Assembly: GCA_963828855.1 (NCBI GenBank)
Contig: CAWHGB010000002.1
Span: 1,280,169 to 1,344,168, forward strand
DNA: 64,000 nucleotides
Direction of reading: 5' to 3'
Origin: CAVVEQ01 sp963828855
GTDB lineage: Bacteria; Chloroflexota; Anaerolineae; Anaerolineales; Anaerolineaceae
Part shown: in pieces, positions 25,701-36,721 of the stretch
How positions within the stretch are numbered: position 1 is the first letter of the stretch
Layout: each line of letters opens with the position of its first letter
Notes under the pieces: generated by a model
Told to the model about the DNA's origin: nothing
Databases searched by the model: none
What the model saw: the letters and a program-made list of their open reading frames with translations, nothing else
Translations under genes and position numbers: made by a program

Positions 25701-28700
25701 TATAGCTGGATCCATCCATACAAACGTTTTTACCGTGCAGGCGCAGGATGGGCTTGGGAATACCTCTTCGGATACTGACGACGCAACGGTGACGATCACG
25801 GATGTCCTCCCTGATATCTCTGTTACCAAATCGGTCAATCCTCTTTCCGTACCCGAGACCGGCGGAAATGCCACTTTCACCTATACCGTCATCAATAACG
25901 CGACTGTACCGGCTACCATTACCACCCTGAGTGATGTGCCTTATGGAGTCTTGAGCGGGGACGCAGATTGCCAGGTTGGCACCGTCCTTGCCGCAAGCGC
26001 TTCCTGCTCCTTTGATGCGGTCTTCGCGGTTCCTGCAGGAGATTTCCCGGGTACTTTTACGGATACCTTTACAGCATCTGTCAGAGATGGCGATGGGAAT
26101 ACCGATTCCGCCAGCGATGATGCCACCGTAACCTACACCGACGTCCTGCCCGATATCGCGGTCACCAAGTCCGCCAACCCGGTCACGATTCCCGAGACCG
26201 GCGGCAACGTCGACTTCACCTACACCGTCACGAATAACAGCGCTGAGTCCGCTAGCATCACCATCCTCAGCGACGATCAGTTTGGCGCTCTTACCGGGGA
26301 TGCCGACTGCCAGGTTGGCACCGTTCTCTCTGGGAGCGCCTCCTGCTCCTTCACCACCACATTCCCCGTTCCCGCTGGCAGCGTGCCCGGCTCACACACA
26401 GATGTCTTTACAACCACCGTCAACGATGGCGATGGAAATACCGATTCCGCGTCGGATGACGCCACCGTGACGTATACCGACGTCCTGCCCACAGTCACCC
26501 TGGATAAATCCGTCGATATCGCCTCCCTGCCCGAACCCGGCGGTACCTTCACCTTTACCCTCACCATCACCAATACCTCCGTCGAGCCCGTCACCATCTC
26601 CGCCCTCACCGACACCAATGCGCTCAGCCCGGCCTGTAACGCCCTCGTCGGCACCTCCCTCGCCCCGGCTGCCACTACCTCCTGCACCTACACCACCTCC
26701 CACACCGACGCCGGGACCTACCCCAATACCGCTTCCGTCACCGTCACCGATAACGAGGGCAGTTCTGCTTCAGATTCTGATAGCCAGTCTGTCTCGGTCA
26801 CAAACGTCGACCCCTCCATCGATCTCGTCAAATCCGTCACCCCGGCTTCCCGCCCGGAACCAGGTGGCACCTTCGATTTCACCCTCACAATCACCAATAA
26901 CAGCGTCGAGCAGGTCACCATCTCCGCCCTCACCGACACCAATACGCTCAGCCCGGCCTGCAACGCCCTCGTCGGCACCTCCCTCGCCCCGGCTGCCTCC
27001 ACCTCCTGTACTTATTCCGTCACTCACACGGATGCCGGGACCTACCCCAATACCGCCTCCGTCACCGTCACCGATAACGAAGGCAACCCCGCCTCCGACT
27101 CCGACTCCCAGTCTGTTTCGGTCACCAATACCCTGCCGACCGTTACCTTAGACAAGACGGTCACCCCAGCCTCCCGCCCGGAACCCGGCGGCTCTTTCGA
27201 TTTCACCCTCACCATCACCAATACTTCCGCTGAACCCGTCACCATCACCGCCCTCAGCGACGATAACCCGCTCCCTGCCGCCTGTACCAACCTGATCGGC
27301 GATCCCCTTGCCGCGGGTGCTTCCACCTCCTGCACCTATTCCGTCACTCATACGGATGCCGGGACCTACCCCAATACCGCCAGCGTAACAGTCGAGGATA
27401 ATGAAGGCAGCCCGGCAAGCGCCAACGATGGCGAGTCTGTCACCGTCACCGACGTCCTGCCCACAGTCACCCTGGATAAATCCGTCGATATCGCCTCCCT
27501 GCCCGAACCCGGCGGTACCTTCACCTTTACCCTCACCATCACCAATACCTCCGTCGAGCCCGTCACCATCTCCGCCCTCACCGACACCAATGCGCTCAGC
27601 CCGGCCTGTAACGCCCTCGTCGGCACCTCCCTCGCCCCGGCTGCCACTACCTCCTGCACCTACACCACCTCCCACACCGACGCCGGGACCTACCCCAATA
27701 CCGCTTCCGTCACCGTCACCGATAACGAGGGCAGTTCTGCTTCAGATTCTGATAGCCAGTCTGTCTCGGTCACAAACGTCGACCCCTCCATCGATCTCGT
27801 CAAATCCGTCACCCCGGCTTCCCGCCCGGAACCAGGTGGCACCTTCGATTTCACCCTCACAATCACCAATAACAGCGTCGAGCAGGTCACCATCTCCGCC
27901 CTCACCGACACCAATACGCTCAGCCCGGCCTGCAACGCCCTCGTCGGCACCTCCCTCGCCCCGGCTGCCTCCACCTCCTGTACTTATTCCGTCACTCACA
28001 CGGATGCCGGGACCTACCCCAATACCGCCTCCGTCACCGTCACCGATAACGAAGGCAACCCCGCCTCCGACTCCGACTCCCAGTCTGTTTCGGTCACCAA
28101 TACCCTGCCGACCGTTACCTTAGACAAGACGGTCACCCCAGCCTCCCGCCCGGAACCCGGCGGCTCTTTCGATTTCACCCTCACCATCACCAATACTTCC
28201 GCTGAACCCGTCACCATCACCGCCCTCAGCGACGATAACCCGCTCCCTGCCGCCTGTACCAACCTGATCGGCGATCCCCTTGCCGCGGGTGCTTCCACCT
28301 CCTGCACCTATTCCGTCACTCATACGGATGCCGGGACCTACCCCAATACCGCCAGCGTAACAGTCGAGGATAATGAAGGCAGCCCGGCAAGCGCCAACGA
28401 TGGCGAGTCTGTCACCGTCACCGACGTCCTGCCCACAGTCACCCTGGATAAATCCGTCGATATCGCCTCCCTGCCCGAACCCGGCGGTACCTTCACCTTT
28501 ACCCTCACCATCACCAATACCTCCGTCGAGCCCGTCACCATCTCCGCCCTCACCGACACCAATGCGCTCAGCCCGGCCTGTAACGCCCTCGTCGGCACCT
28601 CCCTCGCCCCGGCTGCCACTACCTCCTGCACCTACACCACCTCCCACACCGACGCCGGGACCTACCCCAATACCGCTTCCGTCACCGTCACCGATAACGA

Positions 28701-30975
28701 GGGCAGTTCTGCTTCAGATTCTGATAGCCAGTCTGTCTCGGTCACAGATGAGTTGCCTGTTGTGGTGCTGACTAAATCAGCCACACCTGCCACCCTTCCA
28801 ATGCCGGGTGGGGACTTTACATTCACGCTGGTGATCGCGAATAATGCCCTGGAAGATTTTATTATCACCAGCCTCATTGATTCGAATTCAGCAAGCACGG
28901 ATTTCTCAGCCTGCTTAGCCTTGATCGGGGATACTCTCGCTGCAGATTCCACGGTCAGTTGTACCTATGTAGTAAACCATCCACTTGTGGGAACGTACGA
29001 CAACACGGCTTCTGTCACCGTAACGGATAACGAAGGTAATTCCGTCAGCGATTCAGATTCTGAAACCGTAGAGGTGATTGATGTTATCGCTGATCTCTCG
29101 ATCGAAAAATCCGATAGCCCCGACCCGGTGGGTGTGAACCAGGATTTCTCGTACTCGCTTTCCGTCACCAACCTGGGAACGGATGGCGCAATTAATTTGA
29201 GTGTTGTGGATGACCTCCCAGCGACAGTGACCTTCGTTTCCGCTTCCGGAACAGGTTGGGTGTGCAATTATGATGGCCCCACCCACGCGGTCACCTGCAC
29301 ACGCGCCGCGCTGGCAGTTGGCGCTGCCCCCGATATCACCATCACCGTGACCGCACCCTCTGCCCCGGAGACATTACAAAACACAGCCACGGTTTCAGCC
29401 CGTTCCAGCGATCCCAATCCCAACAACAACACGGCCATCGAGAACACACTGGTTGTTCAATCCGATCCTAACGCGGTCGTAAAAACCCTTTACGAGACTG
29501 ACCAGCCTTTCACCAGTGGCACCGAAACCGCCATCGGTGAAGTTCTTACCTACCAGGTTGTCATCAACGTTCCTGCCGGCACATTCATAAACGCACAACT
29601 GGTGGATACCCTCGATCAAGGGCTCGCTTTTATCGCCTGCGATACCATCACCCCCGCCGCTGCCGGGTTGACTGCTTCCAGTCCCTTCGCGGATATTTGC
29701 GCCAATCCCACAGTTTCCGAATACCCATCGGGCAGTTCCACAGAAGCGGACCAGGGACGCCAGGTTACCTATGATTTCGGCAACCTGATCAACAGCACAA
29801 CCAACGATATTGCACTGACATTAACGTACCGGGTTGTGGTCTTGAACTCCATCGATAACCAGCAGGATGCTACTCCTTCGGTCTCACTCAATAACTCGGC
29901 TGTTTTCACAGGGGATACTCTCACACCGATTTCGGATTCAGCTGAACCCGTTTCGATTGTCGAACCAGATCTTGCCATTCAGAAAACCGCCTCCCCCACC
30001 TTCGTTCGTGTGGGTGATACGGTTACCTACACAATAACCATTCGCCATACTTCTGCCAGCCAGACAGATGCGTTTGATACTCTCTTACAGGATGAAGTAC
30101 CCGCAGAGCTAGGGATCATCCTCGCCACCCTCAATTGCGACGCAGGTGGACAGAATGCGGATAGTTGTACCTACGATGCGGGTACTAGCACCGTGTCCGC
30201 AGTGTGGAGCAACTTCTCCCTCACTGGCGGCACAGGTGTGGTTCGCTTCCAGGCAACTGTCCTGAGCCTGCCACCGCAGGGTGGGGTCACCAACACTGCC
30301 AATGTGGAGTGGACCAGCCTGCCCGGTACGCCAGAACCAAGCCCAATATCCGAATTCAATGTTTTGTCCACTGAACGCTATTACGATCCGGGAGATCCAG
30401 CCAATAGCTACGGCGTGGAGGCTTCCTTCACACTCAACGCCCTATCTCGTCGAACTACTCTGCCTGCCACTGGGTTCGCTCCCGGTGTAGTCACCGATAT
30501 CAGTAAAGTTCCGCTGACGATCTTTACTCAGAATGGCGATCTCGCGTTGGAGATCCCATCGATCAAGTTGAGCCTGCCGATCCTGGGTATCCCTCTGCAA
30601 AACGGCACCTGGGATCTCACCTGGCTCTCAAAGCAGGCCGGCTGGCTGCAGGGCACATCCTATCCGACTCTGGATGGCAACAGCGTTCTCACTGCGCACG
30701 TCTACCTTCCTAATGGGCAGGCGGGTCCGTTCATCGACCTGGGCAAGCTTGCCTGGGGGCAGGAAGTGGCGATTGTCACCAACGGGTTGCGATATATCTA
30801 CCAAGTGCGAGAGGTAGGCAGGGTGAACCCTAATGATATGACCGTCTTCCGCCATGAGGAAAAACCCTGGATCACCCTGCTAACCTGCAAAGAATACGAC
30901 GAAAAAACCAACTCCTACCGCTCGCGCCTGGTAGTTCGCGCGGTGCTCATGAGTGTTGAGGAGTTAACCCGCTGA
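19736..30975 (+). CDS. giant DUF11-repeat surface protein with LPATGF motif and C-terminal sortase domain (frameshifted 5' third)
   Basis: About 3,700 residues if read as one gene. The start is uncertain: a TTG at 19736 follows AAGGTGG, and a signal-peptide-like run (ITILGVMLG, then VVGVAQPQ) is split by a shift. The head domain (ITWDVVGLDSNDP, NSGPEHFPV) is scattered over frames to 22.41 kb with at least five indels. From 22411 to 30975 one frame encodes tandem DUF11/CARDB-like beta-sandwich repeats rich in Thr, Ser and Asp. LPATGF is encoded at 30460-30477. A sortase domain follows: LEIPSIKLSLPILGIP, the catalytic His in LTAHVYLPNG, the Cys in WITLLTCKEYD and the Arg in YRSRLVVRA. It is probably exported and self-processed or attached. 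Confidence 0.85.
26479..28746 (+). repeat. 972-bp tandem duplication inside the DUF11 gene
   Basis: The block 26479-27450 recurs at 27451-28422 and again, partially, at 28423-28746. It appears identical over each compared stretch. Each full unit encodes 324 residues, that is three 108-residue DUF11-like repeats. The frame is kept, so copy number could change without breaking the protein. Confidence 0.92.
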
Positions 30976-31001
30976 CGAATTTATTACCCGTTCCATTTTT
31001 G

Positions 31002-31031
31002 CCCCTCTGGTCCACCTCAGAGGGGTTTTTT
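31002..31031 (+). terminator. terminator of the DUF11-sortase gene
   Basis: A perfect CCCCTCTG / CAGAGGGG stem with an 8-nt loop is followed by TTTTTT, 27 bp past the stop. Confidence 0.88.
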
Positions 31032-31124
31032 ATTGTTGAAAATTTAGTCTGGATTGGATATGATAATTTCACAGGTTCACATGCAGGAATTGCATCCTTT
31101 GGCTCCCTTTAGAAAGGATCAAAT

Positions 31125-32346
31125 ATGAATCGCGTGGTGTTCTTGCTGACCTTGTTGACACTAATCACATCCGCTTGCAGCCAAAAACCCGCCCAACTTC
31201 CGGCAAAACTCCCTTCATTCGGATCAACCTCAACCCTCACATCGTTGCCCAAAGTTACACTTAACCCTCAGGATTTCCCGCTTTCGGATTATGGTCCGCA
31301 CCACGCAGGAAAAACGACGGTCGTATTGAAAGACCCGGTGGACGATTCAAAAATAATCAGGATCGGGCTATATTACCCTGCCATAAAACCGGAGGGCACG
31401 AGCGGTGCGCTTGACCCTAAATGCCAAACCTGACCCCACAAGTGCGCCTTATCCAGTTATTTTCAGTTCCGGTAAGGTCGCTGCGATATTCGGAACCCAT
31501 TTGGCATCCCACGGATTTATCGTTGCCGGTGTGGAAGGGCAGGGTAACTCTCCTGAAAAATGGGGGGATTGGCTGATCAATTATCCGCGTCAGATCGTTT
31601 CTGCTTTGGATCAGCTCTCTCAAAATGCGCCTGAAGGCTTCCAGGGAATCATTGACACTGATAATGCAGGAGCGATGGGTTATTCCTTCGATGGTTACAC
31701 CGCCCTCGCCCTGGGTGGGGCAAGGGTTGACCCTGAGCAATATAAGCAACGTTGCACAAACGCTAAACCATCTGAGAATATGGAAAAGTGGTGGATTGAT
31801 TATATATGCGGATTGGCACAGGAATGGGAATCATTTTCTAAAAACGCAGGTGCTGAAATCACCACTAGTGGTGATGGTTTATGGAAACCTGTCACTGACC
31901 CGCGGATTCGTGCTGTGATGCCGATGGCTCCGGAGGGAGCTTGGCTATTTGGCGAGCGCGGGCTGGCTGCAGTCGATCGACCTGTATTGATTATCAGCGC
32001 GACAGATGACACGATCAATTATTACGATCTGGAGGCTGCATATATTCACAATAACTTGGGCACACAAAACCATTCCATGATCTCATTCGTTAATCAGGGG
32101 CATATGATGATCTATGACTCGATTCCTATAGCGAAAATGAAGCTATTCGCTGCGGCATTCTTCGGGGACCAACTTCAGGGAAAATCCGAATATACGAAAT
32201 TCTATTCAGAAGAATTCATCAATCACTACAACGATTTATTATTGGGGTGTTTATCCTTGAATATTGTTGCACCTCTTGCAAGTGTAAAGGAGAATATCAT
32301 TACAAAAATTATCTCCTTATGTGGGGGAACGGGAATAGTATTTTGA
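31125..32346 (+). CDS. lipoprotein alpha/beta hydrolase, PAF-acetylhydrolase/dienelactone-hydrolase-like (one frameshift)
   Basis: A secreted lipoprotein (signal ending LITSAC) with a serine-hydrolase fold. After the N-terminal frame (to about 31420) the protein continues in a second frame from LNAKPDPTSAPYPVIFSSGK, shifted by one extra base near 31410. The nucleophile elbow is GYSFDG, the acid lies in SATDDTINYY, and the histidine in NQGHMMIYD. The family resembles platelet-activating-factor acetylhydrolase/chlorophyllase-type enzymes, so an ester substrate is likely but unspecified. The ATG at 31125 follows AGAAAGGATC. It comes after the terminator of the DUF11 gene and is 25 bp upstream of the next small membrane gene. 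Confidence 0.8.
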
Positions 32347-32371
32347 ACTTCAATTTACGGGAGGTGACCGG

Positions 32372-32831
32372 ATGGGAAAAAAGAAGAATAAGATACGGGA
32401 AAAGAGACCAATCGCCGTCACGGTGATCGCGATCGTTATCGTTGTTTTATTCTTTCGTCCGAATTTACCAATCCATTAAACCTTTGGTCGAGGAAGCGGT
32501 TCTCCGAAATATTTACACCGCGCCGATCTTCATGGATGGAGTCCTTACAACACATGGTCAGGCTGTTCTTAAAAGCCTGTTGTATTTGATCCTCGCCATC
32601 GGATTGATCATTGTCCTTCTGGGTTTCCTGAAAATGCGCCGCTGGAGCTGGGTTTTCCTCATGGCGTGGGTGGGTTTCTCCATGGTGGTAGGGTTGGAGG
32701 ATTATTTCTTCTTCGGTGAACCGAATTACGTGATCATGGCATCCGACGTGATCATCGCCTTTGCGCTCAGCCAGGCTGACGTGCAGCGCATCTTTGGGAT
32801 CAGGAGCGATACCGGTGAAAACATCCTCTGA
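32372..32831 (+). CDS. small membrane protein (one frameshift)
   Basis: About 152 residues if one indel near 32450 is repaired. The ATG at 32372 (MGKKKNKIREKRP) has GGGAGGTGA upstream. It leads into a hydrophobic segment, and the frame then switches to SFVRIYQSIKPLVEEAVLRN, followed by LLYLILAIGLIIVLLGFL, a third helix and GLEDYFFFG. It has three or four helices and no family I can name. Its end overlaps the GTG start of the next gene, which suggests translational coupling. Confidence 0.6.
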
Positions 32832-34690
32832 TCGACCCTCAATAACCAGTAAAAGCACCGATCTCGACCTCCTGCGAAGGTTCGAACCGGTGGTCAAATA
32901 TACGAAAGGGGAACAATTCTTCCCCTTCGATGTGGAGCGGTACATCGCGGAATGCAGCCTTTGGGCGCATTACCCCGACGGCCGCGAGGAGCTTCTTGTC
33001 CGGCAGGAAGAAATGACCATCGAGAAACTGGTGGCAGCAGCGTCCCGCCACATTCGGCACCATCCATTTTCTTCGCTTTATCGAAACGCTGAGCCTTTCC
33101 GAATCCGCCCAGGCGCTGACAGAACAATCCCGCCTGCGCCGAAAACTCCATAACCAATTCAATGTTGGTATGGGACGACTGGCTCGCGGTGGTTTTCTTC
33201 CTCGCGTGGCAGACGCACTCTTTTCCCTTTCCCTCTTAATGCGCGGAAAGGTTTCACCAGCCACCGCAGCTGCAGCCGAGCTGGCGTATGAAAGAATGCA
33301 CGAAAAGGAAGAAAAATACACCTATTATGGCCGGGTGGTCCGCCAGAATGGTTGGGTCATACTACAGTACTGGTTTTTCTTCTGTTATAACAGCTGGCGC
33401 TCAGGGTTTCACGGGGTGAACGACCATGAGTCCGACTGGGAGATGATCACCCTTTACCTCTATGAAGAAAAGGGTAAGCTTTACCCGGAATGGGCTGCGT
33501 ATGCTTCTCATGATTTCCACGGGGATGATCTCCGTCGCCGCTGGGATGATCGGCGAGCAGCTTGACCTGGTGAATGGTCACCCGGTGGTTTACGCCGGTG
33601 CTGGTTCCCATGCGTCCTATTTCCGCCCTGGAGAATACCAGGCGGAGGTTTCGCTGCCATTGCCCAATTGGTTTTCAGGAATCACCAAGGTTTTGAACAA
33701 ATTCTGGACCGAAACCCTCGGCCAACCCGAAGGCAACCCCTTCCGTATCCCCTTCGTGGATTTTGCCCGGGGTGACGGGTTGGGCATTGGTGAAGGCGAA
33801 AAGCATGCCTGGTCGCCGGTGGTGATCGACGAATTCGGTCCCATGGGTCAGCCAGTACCGCGGGTTGTGGGGGCTCTTCGCCCGGGATCCGGTCTCCGGA
33901 GAGAATGCCCCTGCCGGCCCCATGTATAACCGGGATGGTTCACCGCGCAGCTCCTGGTACGATCCCCTCGGTTTCGCCGGGCTGGATAAAACCCCGCCGC
34001 CGCCGCAGGCACTGAAATTACTTCAGGAGAGCAGCAGCGAAATCGAAAAACGCCAGAATGAATTGAATACGCTCATCCCGCAAAAAGCCATCGAACTGCA
34101 AGTGATGGGAATGAAATTGAAAGGGCTTGAAGATCATCCCCATCTGGCCAAGATCTATGCCCTGCTGCAAAAACGGATCGGAGCAGTTGGCCGAGGAATT
34201 AAAAATCTACGCCGTGAACGGATGGAGAATGGAGCCCTCCTGCAGGGATTGACCCAGAGACTTGAGCAGCTCGAAGCAGGCATCGAGGATAATCCCCATG
34301 CCCATATCCACCACATGGCAGTTCCGGTGGAAGCAGTGGAGGTGCGTTATGCCCGCGCTGCGGAAACCTGGGCAGCCATCAGCCTGAGCCTGCTGGTTTT
34401 CGCCATCGCCGGGCTGATCTTCTTCGCCCCAACGTACATTTGGGCTGGGATGGCAGTGATCCTGATTCTTATTCGTGGTCGCCGAATCGATCATGCGCGG
34501 AGCATTTATTCAAACGGTCTCACGGGTGACCCTGATCCTGGCATTGCTCACCTCGGTCATCCTGCTGATTGAGTTTTGGAAATTTATCCTCGTCGCACTT
34601 CTGATTATCCTTGGAATTTTCTTGATGGCACAGCGTCTTCGCGAGCTAGCCCAGTTAAACCAATACTACAGGAGTCATTATGATCCATAA
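32815..34690 (+). CDS. Vps62/NPP1-like domain protein with coiled coil and C-terminal TM segments (several frameshifts)
   Basis: About 620 residues in at least five frame segments. The start is probably the GTG at 32815. The N-terminal part has RRFEPVVKYTKGEQFFPFDVE. The central domain has WFFFCYNSWRSG, NDHESDWEMITLYLYEE, YASHDFHGDDLRRRW and GHPVVYAGAGSHASYF. That His-Asp-Trp-Glu arrangement recalls Vps62/DUF946 and NPP1-like proteins. A helical region (LKLLQESSSEIEKRQNELN) suggests a coiled coil. It ends with two hydrophobic pairs, the last including FWKFILVALLIILGIFLMAQ. Indels near 33045, 33540, 33870 and 34470 link the frames. Function is unknown. The stop overlaps the nitroreductase start. 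Confidence 0.55.
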
Positions 34691-35452
34691 TCCCGTCATA
34701 GACGCGATGATGTTCCGTCGGTCCGTGCGAAAATTCACCTCGCAAAAACTGGATGATGAAACCCTGGAGACGATCGTCCGTGCCGGTCTGCAGGCTCCCT
34801 TTGCCGGCCAGTTGTGCAGCATCATTTTCACCCGCCGGGCTCATTTGCCTTTTCACGCAGCAGTGATGTTTACCATCTGCGTCGATCTTGCACCGCATGG
34901 AGCTGATCATGGCCCGGCGCGGCTGGAAAACCGTATCAAATAATCTCTCCCTGCTCATTTATGGCATCCAGGATGCCTCACTCGTGGCGGAGAACCTGAC
35001 CATCGCCGGGGAAAGTCTGGGCCTCGGCAGCTGCCTGCTCGGCAACACGCCATACGAAGCACCCAAGCTGCGGAAATTCTATAAACTACCCTCGAGGGTC
35101 TTTCCCCTCGTCCAACTGGTGATGGGTTACCCCGACGAGGCGTACCCGCCCCGCCCGCGATACCCCCTGGAATTCAGTCTGTTCGAGGATGTGTATCCCG
35201 TGTTGACGGAGGAAATGGTCGCTGGAGCAATGAAGGTAGATGGATGAGGGCTACCTGGCGCAGGGGTATTACGTAAAACAGAAAGCCATGATCCGCCTGG
35301 AAAAAGGCAGGAAGGAAACCTTCACCTACAATGATTATTCCTGGACCGAACATATCTCGCGCAAATGGGGACAGTGGATGGAAGACCCGGAGGATATCCT
35401 CGCTCCCCTGCGCGCCTGCGGTTTTCCGATCCGGGGCGAAAAAGAGGATTGA
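34680..35452 (+). CDS. nitroreductase family protein (two frameshifts)
   Basis: An FMN-dependent nitroreductase-like oxidoreductase, about 256 residues. Segment one has AMMFRRSVRKFTSQKLDDETLETIVRAGLQAPFAG, here quoted only for its RRSVRKF and QAP core. Segment two has GIQDASLVAENLTIAGESLG and LVMGYPDEAYPPRPR. Segment three continues VMDEGYLAQGYYVKQ and ends GFPIRGEKED. Shifts lie near 34890 and 35238. The RRSxRxF start, the GIxDxxLAxEN pattern and the LGYP-like motif are standard for the family and its NAD(P)H use. It overlaps the preceding gene's stop by about 11 bases. Confidence 0.85.
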
Positions 35453-35468
35453 CCTCAAAACCTGCAAG

Positions 35469-35807
35469 TCAATCGGCTGACAGGGTGACCGTAAAAAAGC
35501 CGTCTATTCCGGGCGAGAGAATCTGAACATCCCGGATGGCCGTGACCGGGATTGGCCCATAAATATGCGGAAAGAGGGTGGAACCGCCTTCAAGGTTCTC
35601 GAAAATCACCACGGATTCCAGGTATTTTTCATCGATGTGCAACAACACCAGGTCCTGGCAGTTGCGGTAGAACCGGTTGGCGGTCGATTGCACCTGTTCA
35701 GAAGTCGAACAGTGGATGAATCCCTCGCTTGAAAGGCTGTCTGCCGAATAACTGCCTTCAGCTTTCGCCCGTTCCCAATCCTGACTGGTGGTGATGTGAT
35801 AGATCAT
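35469..35807 (-). CDS. DUF952 family protein
   Basis: A 112-residue protein with the DUF952 pattern: MIYHITTSQDWERAKAEG at the start, SEGFIHCSTSEQV, LVLLHIDEK, and FPHIYGPIPVTAI. The fold is related to ADP-ribosyltransferase-like proteins, but enzymatic activity is unproven. The His and Ser in HCST are the conserved centre. The ATG at 35807 lies just downstream of the NYN gene's terminator. It converges with the nitroreductase gene, with 16 bp between stops. Confidence 0.85.
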   Translation of the reverse strand: MIYHITTSQDWERAKAEGSYSADSLSSEGFIHCSTSEQVQSTANRFYRNCQDLVLLHIDEKYLESVVIFENLEGGSTLFPHIYGPIPVTAIRDVQILSPGIDGFFTVTLSAD

Positions 35808-35828
35808 GATGACCTTATTAAAAAGTGA

Positions 35829-35850
35829 AGACCTCCCGCGAAGGAGGTCT
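35829..35850 (-). terminator. terminator of the NYN gene
   Basis: An AGACCTCC / GGAGGTCT stem with a short loop lies 11 bp past the NYN-gene stop. On the minus strand it is followed by a T-rich tract after five bases. Confidence 0.6.
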
Positions 35851-35860
35851 TATCAAATGG

Positions 35861-36622
35861 CTATTTCATTCGTACGTAAATGACCACGTTCCCATCAGCG
35901 GAGTGGTCCTCCTTGACCTCCACCTGTTTGGGGTAGCCGCGGATAAGCTGCGAGAGCTGCCGAAAACCATAAGTACGTGAGTCAAATCCGGGATCCAGCT
36001 GACGGAGATGGTGGCCGAGGGTTCCCAGGAAAGCCCAGCCATCTTCCTGAACAGCCACATCAAAGGCGCTGCGCAGTAACGGGATGGGGTCGGGGGTGGG
36101 AGGTTCTGATGTCGGACTGGATTTCCTGGAGCGTGACCCGGGTTTGCTGCGTTTGGCCAGGCTCTCTTCAGAAACCAGGTTTTCAGTATAGACGAAAACA
36201 TCGCAGGCGTTGACGAAGGCGCGCGGGGTGTTCTTCTTCCCCATGCCCATCACGAAAATGCCCTTTTCGCGGATACGGGTGGCCAGGCGGGTGTAATCGC
36301 TATCACTCGAGACCAGGCAGAAGCCATCCACTTCCCCCGAGTAGAGGATATCCATTGCGTCGATGATCATGGCACTGTCAGTGGCATTCTTGCCGATCGT
36401 ATAGCGGAACTGCTGAATCGGCTGGGTGGCGTGGGTTTGAAGCGTTTCCTTCCAGCCGCCCATATTGGAAGTCGTCCAGTCACCATAGATGCGCCGGATA
36501 ATGATTGAGCCGTATTTGCTCACCTCGGCGATCATTTTGTTCATCAAAGATGGCTGGGCATTGTCGCCGTCGATCAACATGGCGATGCGGCGATTTACAG
36601 AGGTCGAATTAGAAATTTGCAT
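35861..36622 (-). CDS. NYN domain (PIN-like) protein with C-terminal OST-HTH/LOTUS domain
   Basis: About 253 residues. The NYN nuclease-like domain (about 15-165) has IAMLIDGDNAQPS, KNATDSAMIIDAMDIL, and FCLVSSDSDYTRLATRIRE, with acidic residues in the positions expected for a PIN-type metal site. A linker rich in Ser, Pro and Arg follows. The C-terminal part (PLLRSAFDVAVQEDGWAFL, YGFRQLSQLIRGYPKQVEV) fits an OST-HTH/LOTUS RNA-binding domain. This limkain-like pairing suggests RNA processing. The ATG at 36622 has GGAAAGG upstream. The open frame to 36718 lacks a site. A GC hairpin (about 36644-36674) lies just before the ribosome site. Confidence 0.85.
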   Translation of the reverse strand: MQISNSTSVNRRIAMLIDGDNAQPSLMNKMIAEVSKYGSIIIRRIYGDWTTSNMGGWKETLQTHATQPIQQFRYTIGKNATDSAMIIDAMDILYSGEVDGFCLVSSDSDYTRLATRIREKGIFVMGMGKKNTPRAFVNACDVFVYTENLVSEESLAKRSKPGSRSRKSSPTSEPPTPDPIPLLRSAFDVAVQEDGWAFLGTLGHHLRQLDPGFDSRTYGFRQLSQLIRGYPKQVEVKEDHSADGNVVIYVRMK

Positions 36623-36721
36623 AAGTTGCCTTTCCTGAATATCGGGGGGAGATTGTCCAATCCCCCGATAGTATTTTCCACCTAATCTTACCCTATTTTC
36701 AGGAAATCCTTTTGGCATTTT

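Noticed and set aside
26277..28952. Long antisense and out-of-phase ORFs (100-240 aa) across the DUF11 repeats
   Set aside because: They are shadows of a GC-rich, repetitive gene. They recur exactly with the 972-bp period, are low-complexity (SPSPSP, GGDGDG), and have no ribosome sites.
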